The position numbers and the translations under genes were made by a program. 64,000 bases of DNA, from the NCBI GenBank assembly GCA_965246805.1, contig CBDFFO010000003.1:558001-622000 (forward strand). Direction: 5' to 3'. Positions 43,890 through 53,008 of this stretch are shown here, piece by piece. The DNA comes from Schlegelella_A sp965246805 (GTDB taxonomy: Bacteria; Pseudomonadota; Gammaproteobacteria; Burkholderiales; Burkholderiaceae_C). The notes beneath the pieces were generated by a model, which worked only from the letters and a program-made list of their open reading frames with translations, did not search any database and was not told where the DNA came from. The stretch's first letter is position 1. Each line of letters opens with the position of its first letter.

Positions 43890-46196
43890 ATGACCCGGCA
43901 AGCCCGCTACGCGTGGATCCTGTCGATCGTGGCCGTCACCGCGGCCGGCCTTGTGCTCGCGTTCCTGCTGTCGGTCGCGACCAACAACCCCGAGCTCTAC
44001 GAGCGCCACTACGTGTGGCTGTACTGGGTCAACGTCACGGTCGCGAGTTCGCTGGTGCTGGTGATCGTGGTGTCCGGCACGCGGCTGCTGCTGCGCGTGC
44101 AGCGCGGACGCTTCGGCAGCCGCCTGTTGTTGAAGCTGGCGGCCATCTTCGCGCTGGTCGGCGTGGTGCCGGGCGCGCTCATCTACACGGTGAGCTACCA
44201 GTTCGTGTCGCGCAGCATCGAAAGCTGGTTCGACGTGAAGGTGGAAGGCGCGCTCGACGCCGGCCTCAACCTCGGCCGCGGCACCCTCGACGCCATGGTG
44301 AGCGACCTCACCAGCAAGACGCGCCTGGCCGCCGAACGCATCGGCGATTCGGCCGGCATGCCCGAAACGGTGGTGCTCGACCGGGTGCGCGAGCAGCTCG
44401 GTGCGCGCGACATCGCGATCGTCGGCTCGGCCGGACAGACGTTGCTCGCGGCCGGCGACACCTCGAGCGCGTTGATGCCCGAGCGGCTGTCGGCGACGAC
44501 GCTGCGTCAGGTGCGTAACGCCCGTGCGGTCGGCCAGCTCGAAGGCTTCGACGAAGACGCCGCCGCGGCGGGAACGAGCGCGCGCGTGCGCGCGATGGCG
44601 ATCATCCCGAGCACCAACTTCCTGCTGAACGACCAGGAGCGCTTCCTCGTCGTCACGCAGACGGTGGCGCCGACGCTCGCGGCCAACGCCCTCGCGGTGC
44701 AGAGCGCCTATCGCGAATACCAGCAACGCGCGCTCGCGCGCAGCGGCCTGCGCAAGATGTACATCGGCACGCTCACGCTCGCACTGGTGCTCGCGGTGTT
44801 CGGCGCGTTGCTGCTGTCGGTTGCGCTCAGCAACCAACTCGTCCAACCGTTGCTGCTGCTCGCCGAAGGCGTGCGCCAGGTCGCGCGGGGCGACTTCAGT
44901 TCGAAGGCGGTGTTCGGTTCGCGCGACGAGCTCGGCGGCCTGACGCGCTCGTTCGCCGACATGACCGAGCAGCTTTCCGACGCACGCGACATGGTGCAGA
45001 AGAGCGTGGTGCAGGTCGAAGGCGCGCGCGCCAACCTGCAGACCATCCTCGACAACCTCACCGCGGGCGTCATCGTGTTCGACCGCGAAGGCCGCATCGA
45101 CACCGTGAACCCGGGCGCGACGCGCATCGTGCGCCTGCCGCTCTCGGCTTATCGCGGCAAGCGGCTCGACGAGATCGCCGGCCTCGGCACCTTCGGCCAG
45201 ACCGTGTGGCAGCGATTCGAGATGCATGCGCAGAGCCCCGAGGCGGGCGAACGCGACCACTGGCAGGACTCGTTCGAGCTGCACACGCTCGCTGCCGATG
45301 GCAGCCAGCGCGACTCGGTGACGCTGCTGGTGCGCGGCGCGGCGATGCCGCAGGGCTCGCGTCTGATGGTGTTCGACGACATCACCGAGCTCGTCTCGGC
45401 ACAGCGCATCGAAGCCTGGAGCGAGGTGGCGCGCCGGCTCGCGCACGAGATCAAGAACCCGCTCACGCCGATCCAGCTCTCAGCCGAACGAATCCAGATG
45501 AAGCTCGGCGCGAAGCTTGACGGCGCCGATCAGATGATGCTCGAGCGCTCGGTCACGACCATCGTGAACCAGGTGCAGGCGATGAAGACGCTGGTCAACG
45601 AGTTCCGCGACTACGCGCGCCTGCCGGCTTCGAAGTTGGAGGCGCTCGACCTCAACGAGCTGGTCGGCGAGGTGCTCGGCCTGTACGCGAACGCCCAGGA
45701 AGCGGGCCAGCTGATGACCGAGCTCGCGGGCGACCTGCCCGCCATCGTCGGTGACGGCACGCAGCTGCGCCAGGTCATCCACAACCTGGTGCAGAACGCG
45801 CTCGACGCCGTCGCCGATCGCCGCGACGGCCACGTGCGCGTCCGCAGCGAAGCCGCGCGCAACGACCAGGGCCACGTGCGAGTGGTGCGCCTGCATGTCA
45901 TCGACAACGGCCCCGGCTTCAGCGAGAAGGTGCTGAAGCGCGCGTTCGAGCCGTACGTCACCACCAAGAGCAAGGGCACGGGGCTCGGCCTCGCGGTGGT
46001 GAAGAAGATCGCCGACGAGCACGGCGCGCGGGTCCGCATCACCAACCTCGTCGAGAGCCGGGCCGACGAACCCGGGCCGCCTGCGATTCGGGGCGCGCAA
46101 GTTTCGTTATCATTTTCAAAGTTCGCGCCGACCGCCCCGAATCTCGCGGGCCCCGTCGCCGCGGCACCGGCGTCGGCGACGGCCCGGATTCACTGA
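43890..46196 (+). CDS. NtrY-like sensor histidine kinase
   Basis: A 768-residue membrane kinase: N-terminal helices (~8-110), a periplasmic sensor region, a helix at ~290-315, HAMP (~315-370), PAS (~385-470), HisKA with VARRLAHEIKNPLTPIQLSAER and HATPase (HNLVQNALDAV; IDNGPGFS; TTKSKGTGLGLAVVKKIADEHGA). The NPLTPIQLSAER phospho-His box is diagnostic of the NtrY group. Followed 6 bases later by a response regulator, its likely partner. The signal is unknown; in relatives it affects redox or nitrogen-related expression. Confidence 0.93.
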   Translation: MTRQARYAWILSIVAVTAAGLVLAFLLSVATNNPELYERHYVWLYWVNVTVASSLVLVIVVSGTRLLLRVQRGRFGSRLLLKLAAIFALVGVVPGALIYTVSYQFVSRSIESWFDVKVEGALDAGLNLGRGTLDAMVSDLTSKTRLAAERIGDSAGMPETVVLDRVREQLGARDIAIVGSAGQTLLAAGDTSSALMPERLSATTLRQVRNARAVGQLEGFDEDAAAAGTSARVRAMAIIPSTNFLLNDQERFLVVTQTVAPTLAANALAVQSAYREYQQRALARSGLRKMYIGTLTLALVLAVFGALLLSVALSNQLVQPLLLLAEGVRQVARGDFSSKAVFGSRDELGGLTRSFADMTEQLSDARDMVQKSVVQVEGARANLQTILDNLTAGVIVFDREGRIDTVNPGATRIVRLPLSAYRGKRLDEIAGLGTFGQTVWQRFEMHAQSPEAGERDHWQDSFELHTLAADGSQRDSVTLLVRGAAMPQGSRLMVFDDITELVSAQRIEAWSEVARRLAHEIKNPLTPIQLSAERIQMKLGAKLDGADQMMLERSVTTIVNQVQAMKTLVNEFRDYARLPASKLEALDLNELVGEVLGLYANAQEAGQLMTELAGDLPAIVGDGTQLRQVIHNLVQNALDAVADRRDGHVRVRSEAARNDQGHVRVVRLHVIDNGPGFSEKVLKRAFEPYVTTKSKGTGLGLAVVKKIADEHGARVRITNLVESRADEPGPPAIRGAQVSLSFSKFAPTAPNLAGPVAAAPASATARIH

Positions 46197-46202
46197 GCAT
46201 CC

Positions 46203-46889
46203 ATGGCCACGATTCTTGTAGTTGACGACGAGCTCGGCATCCGCGCCCTGCTCTCCGAGATTCTTGCGGACGAAGGCCACACGATCGAGCTGGCCGAGAA
46301 CGCAGCCGAGGCCCGGGCTTGCCGGGAGCGCTTTCGCCCCGACCTCGTGCTGCTCGACATCTGGATGCCCGATGTCGACGGCATCACGCTGCTGAAGGAA
46401 TGGGGTTCGGCGGCGCTGCTGACCATGCCCGTCATCATGATGAGCGGCCACGGCACGATCGACACCGCGGTCGAAGCGACCAAGTTCGGCGCAATGGCGT
46501 TTCTGGAAAAGCCGATCACGTTGCAGAAACTGTTGCGCGCGGTCGAGCAGGGCCTCGCGAAGCCGGCCGTGAACCCGCTGGTCTCGCCCCGTTCGTCGAC
46601 CAACGACGCGAACCTCACCGTCGAAGTGGCGATGACCGGAGGCACCCTGCTGCCGAGTGCGCCGCTGATGCTGGGGCCCCAGCCGGAGCAAAGCTTCGAC
46701 CTCGACCGGCCGTTGCGCGAAGCGCGTGATGCATTCGAGAAGAGCTACTTCGAATTCCATCTCGCGCAGGAAAACGGCAGCATGACGCGCGTGGCCGAGA
46801 AGACCGGCCTCGAGCGCACCCATCTCTACCGCAAGCTGAAGCAGCTCGGCGTCGACCTGTCGCGCAACAAGCGCAGCAGCAGCATCTGA
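46203..46889 (+). CDS. Short NtrX-like response regulator (receiver + Fis-type HTH, no AAA+ domain)
   Basis: A 228-residue regulator. Receiver 1-120 is complete: VVDDELGIR (acidic pair), phospho-Asp in VLLDIWMPD, Ser/Thr in MMSGHG, Lys in FLEKPI. After a linker comes a Fis-type HTH (FEFHLAQENGSMTRVAEKTGLERTHLYRKLKQLG). The ~240-residue sigma-54 AAA+ domain of classical NtrX is missing with no sign of a frameshift, so it likely acts without sigma-54 remodelling. Partner of the upstream kinase. Confidence 0.92.
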   Translation: MATILVVDDELGIRALLSEILADEGHTIELAENAAEARACRERFRPDLVLLDIWMPDVDGITLLKEWGSAALLTMPVIMMSGHGTIDTAVEATKFGAMAFLEKPITLQKLLRAVEQGLAKPAVNPLVSPRSSTNDANLTVEVAMTGGTLLPSAPLMLGPQPEQSFDLDRPLREARDAFEKSYFEFHLAQENGSMTRVAEKTGLERTHLYRKLKQLGVDLSRNKRSSSI

Positions 46890-46941
46890 ACGCGCGCCGG
46901 TTTCGAGCGAGAGCGCCGGGCCTTCTATAATCGGCGGTCGT

Positions 46942-47017
46942 GGCCAAGTAGCTCAGTTGGTAGAGCAGCGGATTGAAAATCCGCGTGTCGGTGGTTCGAT
47001 TCCGCCCTTGGCCACCA
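46942..47017 (+). tRNA. tRNA-Phe (anticodon GAA)
   Basis: A complete 76-nucleotide cloverleaf: acceptor stem GGCCAAG/CTTGGCC, D-loop GCTCAGTTGGTAGAGC, anticodon loop ATTGAAAAT, T-arm GGTGGTTCGATTCCGCC and encoded CCA end. Located between the NtrX-like gene and copL. Confidence 0.97.
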
Positions 47018-47059
47018 GCATGAGATTTTTGTACGGCCTGCAACGTCCGCGCAAATCCG

Positions 47060-47095
47060 AGAAGCCCTTGAGCATCAACGCTCCGGGGCTTTTCT
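47060..47095 (+). terminator. Terminator after tRNA-Phe
   Basis: Stem AAGCCC/GGGCTT with an inner GAGC/GCTC pair and a short loop, then TTCT, about 45 bases past the tRNA 3' end. Reasonable rho-independent shape with a short T-run. Confidence 0.6.
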
Positions 47096-47206
47096 GATTC
47101 CGGGTCGGCCGAGACGCGCTCGACACGCGTTGTGCTCGACACGTCACCAGCCCCACAGCGACCCTGACAGTCCGCGGGCCAAGCCAGTTCCGATAAAGTC
47201 TCCTTT

Positions 47207-47590
47207 ATGTTTGCGAGAGCGTCGTTGCGTGTCCTGCTTTGCCTCGGCCTTCTGGTCAACGGCTATGCACAGGCGATGGCGGTCACGCAGACCGCGATCG
47301 CCGGCCATCGCACGAGCCATGCGGCGCCGCCTTGCCACGACACCGGCGCGATGCAGGCCTCGATGGCGCATCTGACCGGCGAGCAGCCGAGATCCGGCTC
47401 CTTGCCGAACGCTCACGACTGCTGCAAGGCCGGCGTTTGCGACGTTGCCTGTGGTCACGTCATGGCTGGAGCGCCTGCGGTGTACATGTCCGAGGGCCGC
47501 AGCATCGTGCACGTCGCCCACCTCGCGTCCACATCTTCGCGCTACGCCTCTCCGGCGTTGCCCCGGCTGGTCCGACCGCCGATCGTCTAA
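47207..47590 (+). CDS. copL: CopL-like metal-binding regulatory protein
   Basis: A 127-residue exported protein (signal 1-25, LLVNGYAQAMA) rich in His, Met and Cys (APPCHDTGAMQASMAHL; HDCCKAGVCDVACGH). It resembles CopL of Xanthomonas copLAB, needed for copper-induced expression of copAB. It is the first gene of copL-copA-copB, 122 bases before copA. Whether protein or transcript is the regulator is debated for CopL; the assignment here is by position and composition. Confidence 0.75.
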   Translation: MFARASLRVLLCLGLLVNGYAQAMAVTQTAIAGHRTSHAAPPCHDTGAMQASMAHLTGEQPRSGSLPNAHDCCKAGVCDVACGHVMAGAPAVYMSEGRSIVHVAHLASTSSRYASPALPRLVRPPIV

Positions 47591-47712
47591 GCGAGGCGGC
47601 GCTGCGCGCGCCGATCGCCGCGTGATGGCAGGCGCCACGCCGCTTGCCGATCCGCACCGCCGCCCTGTCGCATCGCGAGGGCGGCCCTTCCCCATCGTTC
47701 GGAGCTGACCTC

Positions 47713-49575
47713 ATGTTCAAGCATTCGTCTCTGCGTGGCGCCGCCACGCTGTTGTCCCGTCGCCGATTCGTCACCGGGATCGCAGCCGGCGGCGCGCTCG
47801 CCAGCCTCGGTCTGCCTGCCCTTGCCGCCCCGGCCGTTGACCGGCCCGGCAACGCCACTGTTCTCACCGGACGCGAGTTCGACCTCACCATCGGCGAGGT
47901 GCCGGTGAACATCACGGGCCGCGCGAGCAGGGCCACCGCGGTCAACGGCTCGGTGCCGGCACCGCTGTTGCGATGGCGCGAAGGCGACACGGTCACCCTG
48001 CGCGTCGCCAATCGGCTCGCCAGCACCAGTTCGATCCACTGGCACGGCATCCTGCTGCCCTTTCAGATGGACGGCGTGCCGGGCCTGACCTTCGAGGGCA
48101 TTCAACCGGGCGACACGTACACCTACCGCTTCGCCGTCAAGCAGAGCGGCACCTACTGGTATCACAGCCACTCGGGCTTCCAGGAGCAGACGGGCCTCTA
48201 CGGGCCGATCGTCGTCGAGCCGCGTGGCGGCGAGCGCTTCAAGACCGAGCGCGACCACGTGCTGATGCTCTCCGACTGGTCGGACGAGAGCCCCGAGCTC
48301 GTGATAGCAAACCTCAAGAAGATGAGCGACTTCTACAACTTCAACGAACCGACCGCCGTCGACTTCGCGAAGGATGCATCGCGCATGGGCGTTCAGCAAG
48401 CGCTCGCCAAGCGAAAGATGTGGAACCAGATGCGGATGAGCCCGGCCGATCTTTCCGACGTGACCGGCCATCACTACACCTACCTGATCAACGGCGCGTC
48501 GCCCGATGCCAACTGGACGGGGCTTTTCAAGCGGGGTGAGAAGGTTCGACTGCGCGTCATCAACGGCTCGGCGCAGAGCATCTTCGACCTGCGGATTCCC
48601 GGCTTGAAGATGACGGTGGTCGCGGCCGACGGCCAAGACGTCGAGCCTGTCACCGTCGACGAGTTCCGCATCGCCGTCGCCGAGATCTACGACGTGATCG
48701 TGGAACCGACCGACGACCGCGCGTACACCATCTTCGCGCAGTCGATCGACCGCGAAGGCTACGCGCGGGCGACGCTGGCGCCACGCGAAGGAATGCAGGC
48801 CGACGTGCCTGCCCCCGACAAACCGCAGTGGCTGACGATGGTCGACATGATGGGCTCGATGGCCATGGGAGGCGACATGGCCGGCATGGACCATGCCGCG
48901 ATGGGACACGACGCGATGGCGATGCCGGCAAAGGCGGGCGAGCCCATGCCGGGCATGGATCACAGCGCGATGGGACACGGCGCGATGGACCACGGCCCGA
49001 TGCGACACGGCGCGATGCCGGACACAGTTCCGGAACAGCCGGTGGTGGCCCGCCGCCAGGCCCAACACGCCCGAACCGAATACGGCCCCGGTGTGGACAT
49101 GCGGGTCGACATGCCGCGCAGCAACATCGACGACCCCGGCATCGGCCTGCGCAAGAACGGCCGCAGGGTGCTGACCTACGCCGACCTGCACACGATCGGC
49201 GGCGCGCTCGACAAGCGCGGACCCGGGCGCGAGATCGAACTTCACCTGACCGGCAACATGGCGCGCTACATGTGGTCGTTCGATGGCCAGAAATTCAGCG
49301 ATGCGAAACCGCTGCACTTCCGCCACGGCGAGCGGCTGCGCATCGTGCTAGTCAACGACACCATGATGCCGCACCCGATCCACCTGCACGGCATGTGGAG
49401 CGAGCTGGAAAGCCCGAGCGGCGAGTTCCAGGTCAGGAAGCACACGATCATGGTGCAGCCGGCGCAGCGCATCACCTACCTCGTCAATGCCGACGCGCCG
49501 GGCAACTGGGCCTACCACTGCCACCTGCTCTATCACATGGAAACCGGGATGTTCCGAAAGGTGGTGGTGTCGTGA
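47713..49575 (+). CDS. copA: Copper-resistance multicopper oxidase CopA
   Basis: A 620-residue periplasmic oxidase with a twin-arginine signal (SRRRFVTGIAAGGALASLG) and three cupredoxin domains. Copper ligands: SIHWHGILLP, WYHSHSGFQ, HPIHLHGMWSE and HCHLLYHMETGMF (type 1/2/3 sites). Between domains 2 and 3 lies a Met/His region (DHAAMGHDAMAMP, DHSAMGHGAMDHG) with repeated MDHxxMGH units that bind copper. ATG at 47713 follows the RBS-like GGAG. Overlaps copB by 4 bases. Confers copper tolerance by binding and oxidising Cu(I). Confidence 0.96.
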   Translation: MFKHSSLRGAATLLSRRRFVTGIAAGGALASLGLPALAAPAVDRPGNATVLTGREFDLTIGEVPVNITGRASRATAVNGSVPAPLLRWREGDTVTLRVANRLASTSSIHWHGILLPFQMDGVPGLTFEGIQPGDTYTYRFAVKQSGTYWYHSHSGFQEQTGLYGPIVVEPRGGERFKTERDHVLMLSDWSDESPELVIANLKKMSDFYNFNEPTAVDFAKDASRMGVQQALAKRKMWNQMRMSPADLSDVTGHHYTYLINGASPDANWTGLFKRGEKVRLRVINGSAQSIFDLRIPGLKMTVVAADGQDVEPVTVDEFRIAVAEIYDVIVEPTDDRAYTIFAQSIDREGYARATLAPREGMQADVPAPDKPQWLTMVDMMGSMAMGGDMAGMDHAAMGHDAMAMPAKAGEPMPGMDHSAMGHGAMDHGPMRHGAMPDTVPEQPVVARRQAQHARTEYGPGVDMRVDMPRSNIDDPGIGLRKNGRRVLTYADLHTIGGALDKRGPGREIELHLTGNMARYMWSFDGQKFSDAKPLHFRHGERLRIVLVNDTMMPHPIHLHGMWSELESPSGEFQVRKHTIMVQPAQRITYLVNADAPGNWAYHCHLLYHMETGMFRKVVVS

Positions 49576-50426
49576 GCGCTTGCGTAGACGCGCTACCGAT
49601 GTGCGGCCTTCTCCTCGCCCTCGCGGCCGCACCGGTGCTCGCGGCAGCGCAGGCGCAGCCGGCGCCGCACGACATGAGCGCTGACGCCATGATGCAGTCC
49701 ATGCAGGGCGGCAAGGCCCCGCCGGGCGCACGCGATCCGGACGCGTACGCCGACGGGCTCGAGAACGGACACATGCCCGGCATGGACATGGCCGACGACG
49801 CCACCCACTTTCGTGTGCTGCTCGATCGCGTCGAGCAGTTCCACAGCAGTGCGGGCAACGGTCAGGCGGTCGACGCGCAGGCCTGGATCGGCGGTGACAT
49901 CGACAAACTCTGGCTCAAGGTCGACGGCGAGCGCGCGGACGGGCATCTGGGTGCCACGCGCACCGAGGCGCTGTGGAGCCACGCGGTCTCGACGTACTGG
50001 GGCCTGCAGGCGGGCGCCCGCCATGACTTCGGCGGCGGACCGAGCCGCACCTGGGCGTCGTTCGGCGTCCAGGGCCTTTCGCCCTACTGGTTCGACATCC
50101 AGGCGACGGGCTACGTCGGTTCTGGTGGCCGAACCGCGCTGCGAGTCGAGACCGAGTACGACCTGCTGCTGACGCAGCGCCTGGTGCTGCAGCCCGATGT
50201 CAAGGTGAGCGTGTATGGCAAGAGCGACCGTGCGCGCGAGATCGGCGCGGGCTTGTCTGATATCGACGCCGGCCTGCGTCTGCGATACGAGTTCACACGC
50301 AAGTTCGCGCCCTACATCGGCGTGGTCTGGAATCGCAAGTACGGCAACACGGCGCGCTATGTACGCGATGCCGGGAACGCTGTTCAGGAGACCCGGATCG
50401 TCGCTGGCCTTCGCATCTGGTTCTGA
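49572..50426 (+). CDS. copB: Copper-resistance outer-membrane protein CopB
   Basis: A 284-residue outer-membrane protein: signal peptide (LLLALAAAPVLAAAQA), a Met/His/Asp-rich segment (GHMPGMDMADDATHF) and a C-terminal beta-barrel-like CopB domain ending in ...RIVAGLRIWF with a terminal aromatic. The start is GTG at 49572, overlapping the copA stop (GTGA). The long in-frame ORF upstream is the shadow of copA. It works with CopA in copper sequestration. Confidence 0.94.
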   Translation: MSACVDALPMCGLLLALAAAPVLAAAQAQPAPHDMSADAMMQSMQGGKAPPGARDPDAYADGLENGHMPGMDMADDATHFRVLLDRVEQFHSSAGNGQAVDAQAWIGGDIDKLWLKVDGERADGHLGATRTEALWSHAVSTYWGLQAGARHDFGGGPSRTWASFGVQGLSPYWFDIQATGYVGSGGRTALRVETEYDLLLTQRLVLQPDVKVSVYGKSDRAREIGAGLSDIDAGLRLRYEFTRKFAPYIGVVWNRKYGNTARYVRDAGNAVQETRIVAGLRIWF

Positions 50427-50511
50427 GGATCGAGTCATGAAGCCTGTCTACCGAACCGTGCGTGCGCATGCCCGAGGCACGCAACGAGTCGCACCACAAG
50501 GAAGTATCGAA

Positions 50512-50962
50512 ATGATGAAGTACCGCAAGTTCGCGGCGATGATCGCCACGTCCACCGTCGTGATGTTCGGCCTGATGTACCTCAACACCTATGCATGGGA
50601 CCACGTCTACTTCAGCCAGACGCGGGCCTACATGGCGCTGGTGATGGGCGCGGCGATGTCCGTGGTCATGCTTTCGTTCATGCTGGCGATGTACACCAGC
50701 CGACGCATCAACGTCGCCCTCTTCACGGGCAGCGCCATCGTTTTCGTCGGGGCGCTATGGCTGGTCCGGACACAGCAGACGGTGGACGACGTGTCTTGGA
50801 TGCGGGCGATGATCCCGCACCATTCGATCGCCAAACCTGACCAGCGAGCGGGCCCGCATCCGGGATCCCCGTGTGCGCAAGCTGGCCGACGAAATCATCG
50901 AGGCGCAGCGCCGCGAGATCGGCGAGATGAAGGCCCTGATCATCGAACTCGACAAGAAATAG
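50512..50962 (+). CDS. DUF305-like small membrane protein, one-base frameshift
   Basis: About 149 residues when repaired: three membrane helices (KFAAMIATSTVVMFGLMYL, YMALVMGAAMSVVMLSFML, VALFTGSAIVFVGALWL) and a DUF305-type tail (SWMRAMIPHHSIA, then ERARIRDPRVRKLADEIIEA in the next frame). An extra A in AAA at 50833-50835 splits it. DUF305 HH motifs bind metal and often accompany copper genes. It lies 85 bases after copB. ATG 50512 with AAGGA 9 bases upstream. Confidence 0.85.
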
Positions 50963-51013
50963 TCTGACCTCCCGGCGTCGATCACAAGCTGGCCACATTT
51001 TTCGATGGTGTCT

Positions 51014-51027
51014 GTACGGTAGCGCAC
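51014..51027 (+). promoter_or_regulatory. Conserved 14-base motif, site A
   Basis: GTACGGTAGCGCAC, preceded by GTCT, 146 bases upstream of the first Crp-like gene. One of five related sites in 51-58 kb with consensus GTRCGNTRNCNCAC (others at 52577, 53349, 57524 and 58113). Partly palindromic, as expected for a dimeric regulator. Confidence 0.6.
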
Positions 51028-51172
51028 CTTCGGGGCATCTCGACGGTGCGTATCGGTGCCAGGGGGCAGTGCCGCGCCGGCGTACATTGGGCGTTCGGCA
51101 CCGCACCAAGGCGCAAAGCCGCCGCAGGGAATCGGCAAACCGCCTTTCCTGCGCACCGCCACGGAGGCTCGC

Positions 51173-51892
51173 ATGCCCAAAGTACGTCCCGACCCGAAAC
51201 TGAACCACCTGCTGGCGGCGCTGCCCGAGGAGGAGTGGACGCGCTGGTCGCCGGACCTGGAGATGGTCAATCTGACGCTGGGCCAGGTGCTGTACGAGTC
51301 AGGCGGGGTCGTGAGCCATGTCTACTTTCCGATCACTGCCATCGTGTCGTTGTTGTACGTCATGGAAAACGGCGCGTCGGCGGAAATCGCGGTCGTCGGC
51401 CACGAGGGGTTGGTCGGCATCTCGCTCTTCATGGGCAGTGGCTCGACCCCCGACCGTGCCGTCGTGCAAAGCGCTGGCAAGGCGTTCCGGATGCGTCCGG
51501 CCGTGCTGCAAGAGGAGTTCAAGCGCGCGCCCGTGATGCACCTGCTGCTGCGCTATACAGCGGCACTGATGACGCAGATGGCTCAGACGGCGGTCTGCAA
51601 TCGCCATCACACGCTCGACAAGCAGCTGTGCCGCTGGTTGCTGCTCAGCCTAGACCGCCTGAACGGCAGGGAACTCGTGATGACGCAGGAGCTCATCGCC
51701 AACATGCTCGGCGTGCGTCGCGAAGGCGTGACCGAGAGCGCCCTCAAGCTACAAAAAGCCGAGCTGATTTCGTACGCACGCGGGCGCATCACCGTGTTGG
51801 ACCGGCCGGGGCTCGAGAAGCGCAGCTGCGAGTGCTACGCCGTCGTGAAGAAGGAGTACGACCGCCTGCTGCCGGATCGGATCGCGACCTGA
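51173..51892 (+). CDS. Crp/Fnr-family transcriptional regulator (1)
   Basis: A 239-residue regulator: N-terminal cyclic-nucleotide-type beta-barrel (LGQVLYESGGVVSHVYFP ... IAVVGHEGLVGISLFMG) and a C-terminal winged helix (LVMTQELIANMLGVRREGVTE). The cAMP-binding arginine/serine motif is not evident and there is no FNR-type cysteine cluster, so the ligand is unknown. The recognition region GVRREGVT is closely similar to that of the second regulator at 56727-57475. ATG at 51173 with a GGAG-like RBS. Confidence 0.9.
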   Translation: MPKVRPDPKLNHLLAALPEEEWTRWSPDLEMVNLTLGQVLYESGGVVSHVYFPITAIVSLLYVMENGASAEIAVVGHEGLVGISLFMGSGSTPDRAVVQSAGKAFRMRPAVLQEEFKRAPVMHLLLRYTAALMTQMAQTAVCNRHHTLDKQLCRWLLLSLDRLNGRELVMTQELIANMLGVRREGVTESALKLQKAELISYARGRITVLDRPGLEKRSCECYAVVKKEYDRLLPDRIAT

Positions 51893-51938
51893 TCGAGCGA
51901 CGCCGGTCTGATGCGTCGGCGCCGCGACGTCGGCGCCG

Positions 51939-52517
51939 CTACAGGTCGACGGTGTAGAGCACATGGCTGCTGTCTTCGGGATCGCGCTCGTGCGCGAAGC
52001 GAAGGTGTGCTGCGAACTGGCGCATGGCAGTGTTGTCGGACGCGTCGCTCGAATGCATCTTCGTGATGCCGCGTGACCGAGCCACCTCGACGAGGCGCCG
52101 GACCAGCAGCGTTCCCAGCCCCTTTCGTTGCCACTCATCGGCGACGGTCACGGCGAACTCGCAATCGCCGCCGCCCGGCAGCGCGCTGAAACGCGCGACG
52201 CCGATCTCGCGCTCCACGCCGTCCACGACGATCAGGGCCACGTACGCCGCACTGGCGGCGGCATCGATGGACGTCATCTGTTTCAGAAGGGCCTCGCTTG
52301 GCGTGCGCATGGTGTCGAGGAAGCGAAACCGGCGCGAGGTCGGCGACAGGGCTTCGATGAACCGGCGTTCGAGCTCGACGTCTTGTTCGTGGATCTGGCG
52401 CACGACGACGGGCGTGCCGTCTTCGAGCACCTCGTGACGGCTGGCGCTGGCCTCCTGCACGATCGGCTCGCGCGCGCCGTGGGCGACAGGCTGGTCTTGA
52501 CTTGTGGAACTGATCAT
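51939..52517 (-). CDS. GNAT-family N-acetyltransferase
   Basis: A 192-residue acetyltransferase. N-terminal segment LEDGTPVVVRQIHEQDVELERRF, then the GNAT fold with the acetyl-CoA loop ADEWQRKGLGTLLVRRLVEVA (Q/RxxGxG/A) and a C-terminal NTAMRQFAAHLRF segment. Similar to Pat-like protein acetyltransferases without the large CoA-ligase part. ATG at 52517 is preceded by a strong GGAGGA. Site B lies 60 bases upstream. Substrate unknown; might modify metabolic enzymes. Confidence 0.88.
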   Translation of the reverse strand: MISSTSQDQPVAHGAREPIVQEASASRHEVLEDGTPVVVRQIHEQDVELERRFIEALSPTSRRFRFLDTMRTPSEALLKQMTSIDAAASAAYVALIVVDGVEREIGVARFSALPGGGDCEFAVTVADEWQRKGLGTLLVRRLVEVARSRGITKMHSSDASDNTAMRQFAAHLRFAHERDPEDSSHVLYTVDL

Positions 52518-52576
52518 GTCTTCCTCCGTTCGGACAGGTTCACGTGGCAAGGTACGGCGCGACGTGGAACGCGTCT

Positions 52577-52590
52577 GTGCGGCAACCCAC
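52577..52590 (+). promoter_or_regulatory. Conserved 14-base motif, site B
   Basis: GTGCGGCAACCCAC with GCGTCT before it, 60 bases upstream of the GNAT start. Member of the five-site set. Confidence 0.55.
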
Positions 52591-52604
52591 GCCCGCACGC
52601 CGGC

Positions 52605-52985
52605 TCAAAGCAGCCGTTCGACCGGCAGCAACGACAGCACGCCCACGCCGAGGCGTTGCCAGAACGTGGTGCCGGGCTCGGTGTCGTGCACCACCTCCCG
52701 GCCTTCGCCCCGTTCGACCTACTCCACCCTGCCCGCGGCGCTGAGGCGAAGCGGTAGGCGCGATCGGCGGCGCGCGCGAGCGCGGGTCGAAATTGAAGGA
52801 CTCGATGGCCAGCACGTCGAGATCGACGACCTGGGTCCCGGCTTCTGCGCCGAAGTCCGCATCGATGACGTTGCGGTCGCCGATGAGCGTGGCCTGGATG
52901 CGGGCCGTGAAAGACTTGTTGTGCATGCCGGAACCCGACCACCGATTCGAGCCCTCGCCACCCTCGCGTCGCGAATGGGTTGAAG
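52605..52985 (-). pseudogene. Remnant of a phospholipase D / cardiolipin-synthase-like gene
   Basis: Fragments in different frames recall a PLD-family protein: MHNKSFTARIQATLIGDRNV (around the first HKD motif, HxK present), a stretch ending IESFNFDPRSR that resembles the second catalytic region, and the C-terminal tail EPGTTFWQRLGVGVLSLLP ending at the stop 52605-52607. The section between the two motifs is missing and the frame changes, so this is a decayed, internally deleted gene rather than a single sequencing error. Confidence 0.6.
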
Positions 52986-53008
52986 AGCCACCTCGTATCG
53001 CGCGCAGC

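Noticed and set aside
46615..47259. Minus-strand ORF across tRNA-Phe
   Set aside because: Spans a tRNA and the regulator gene antisense; not a real gene.
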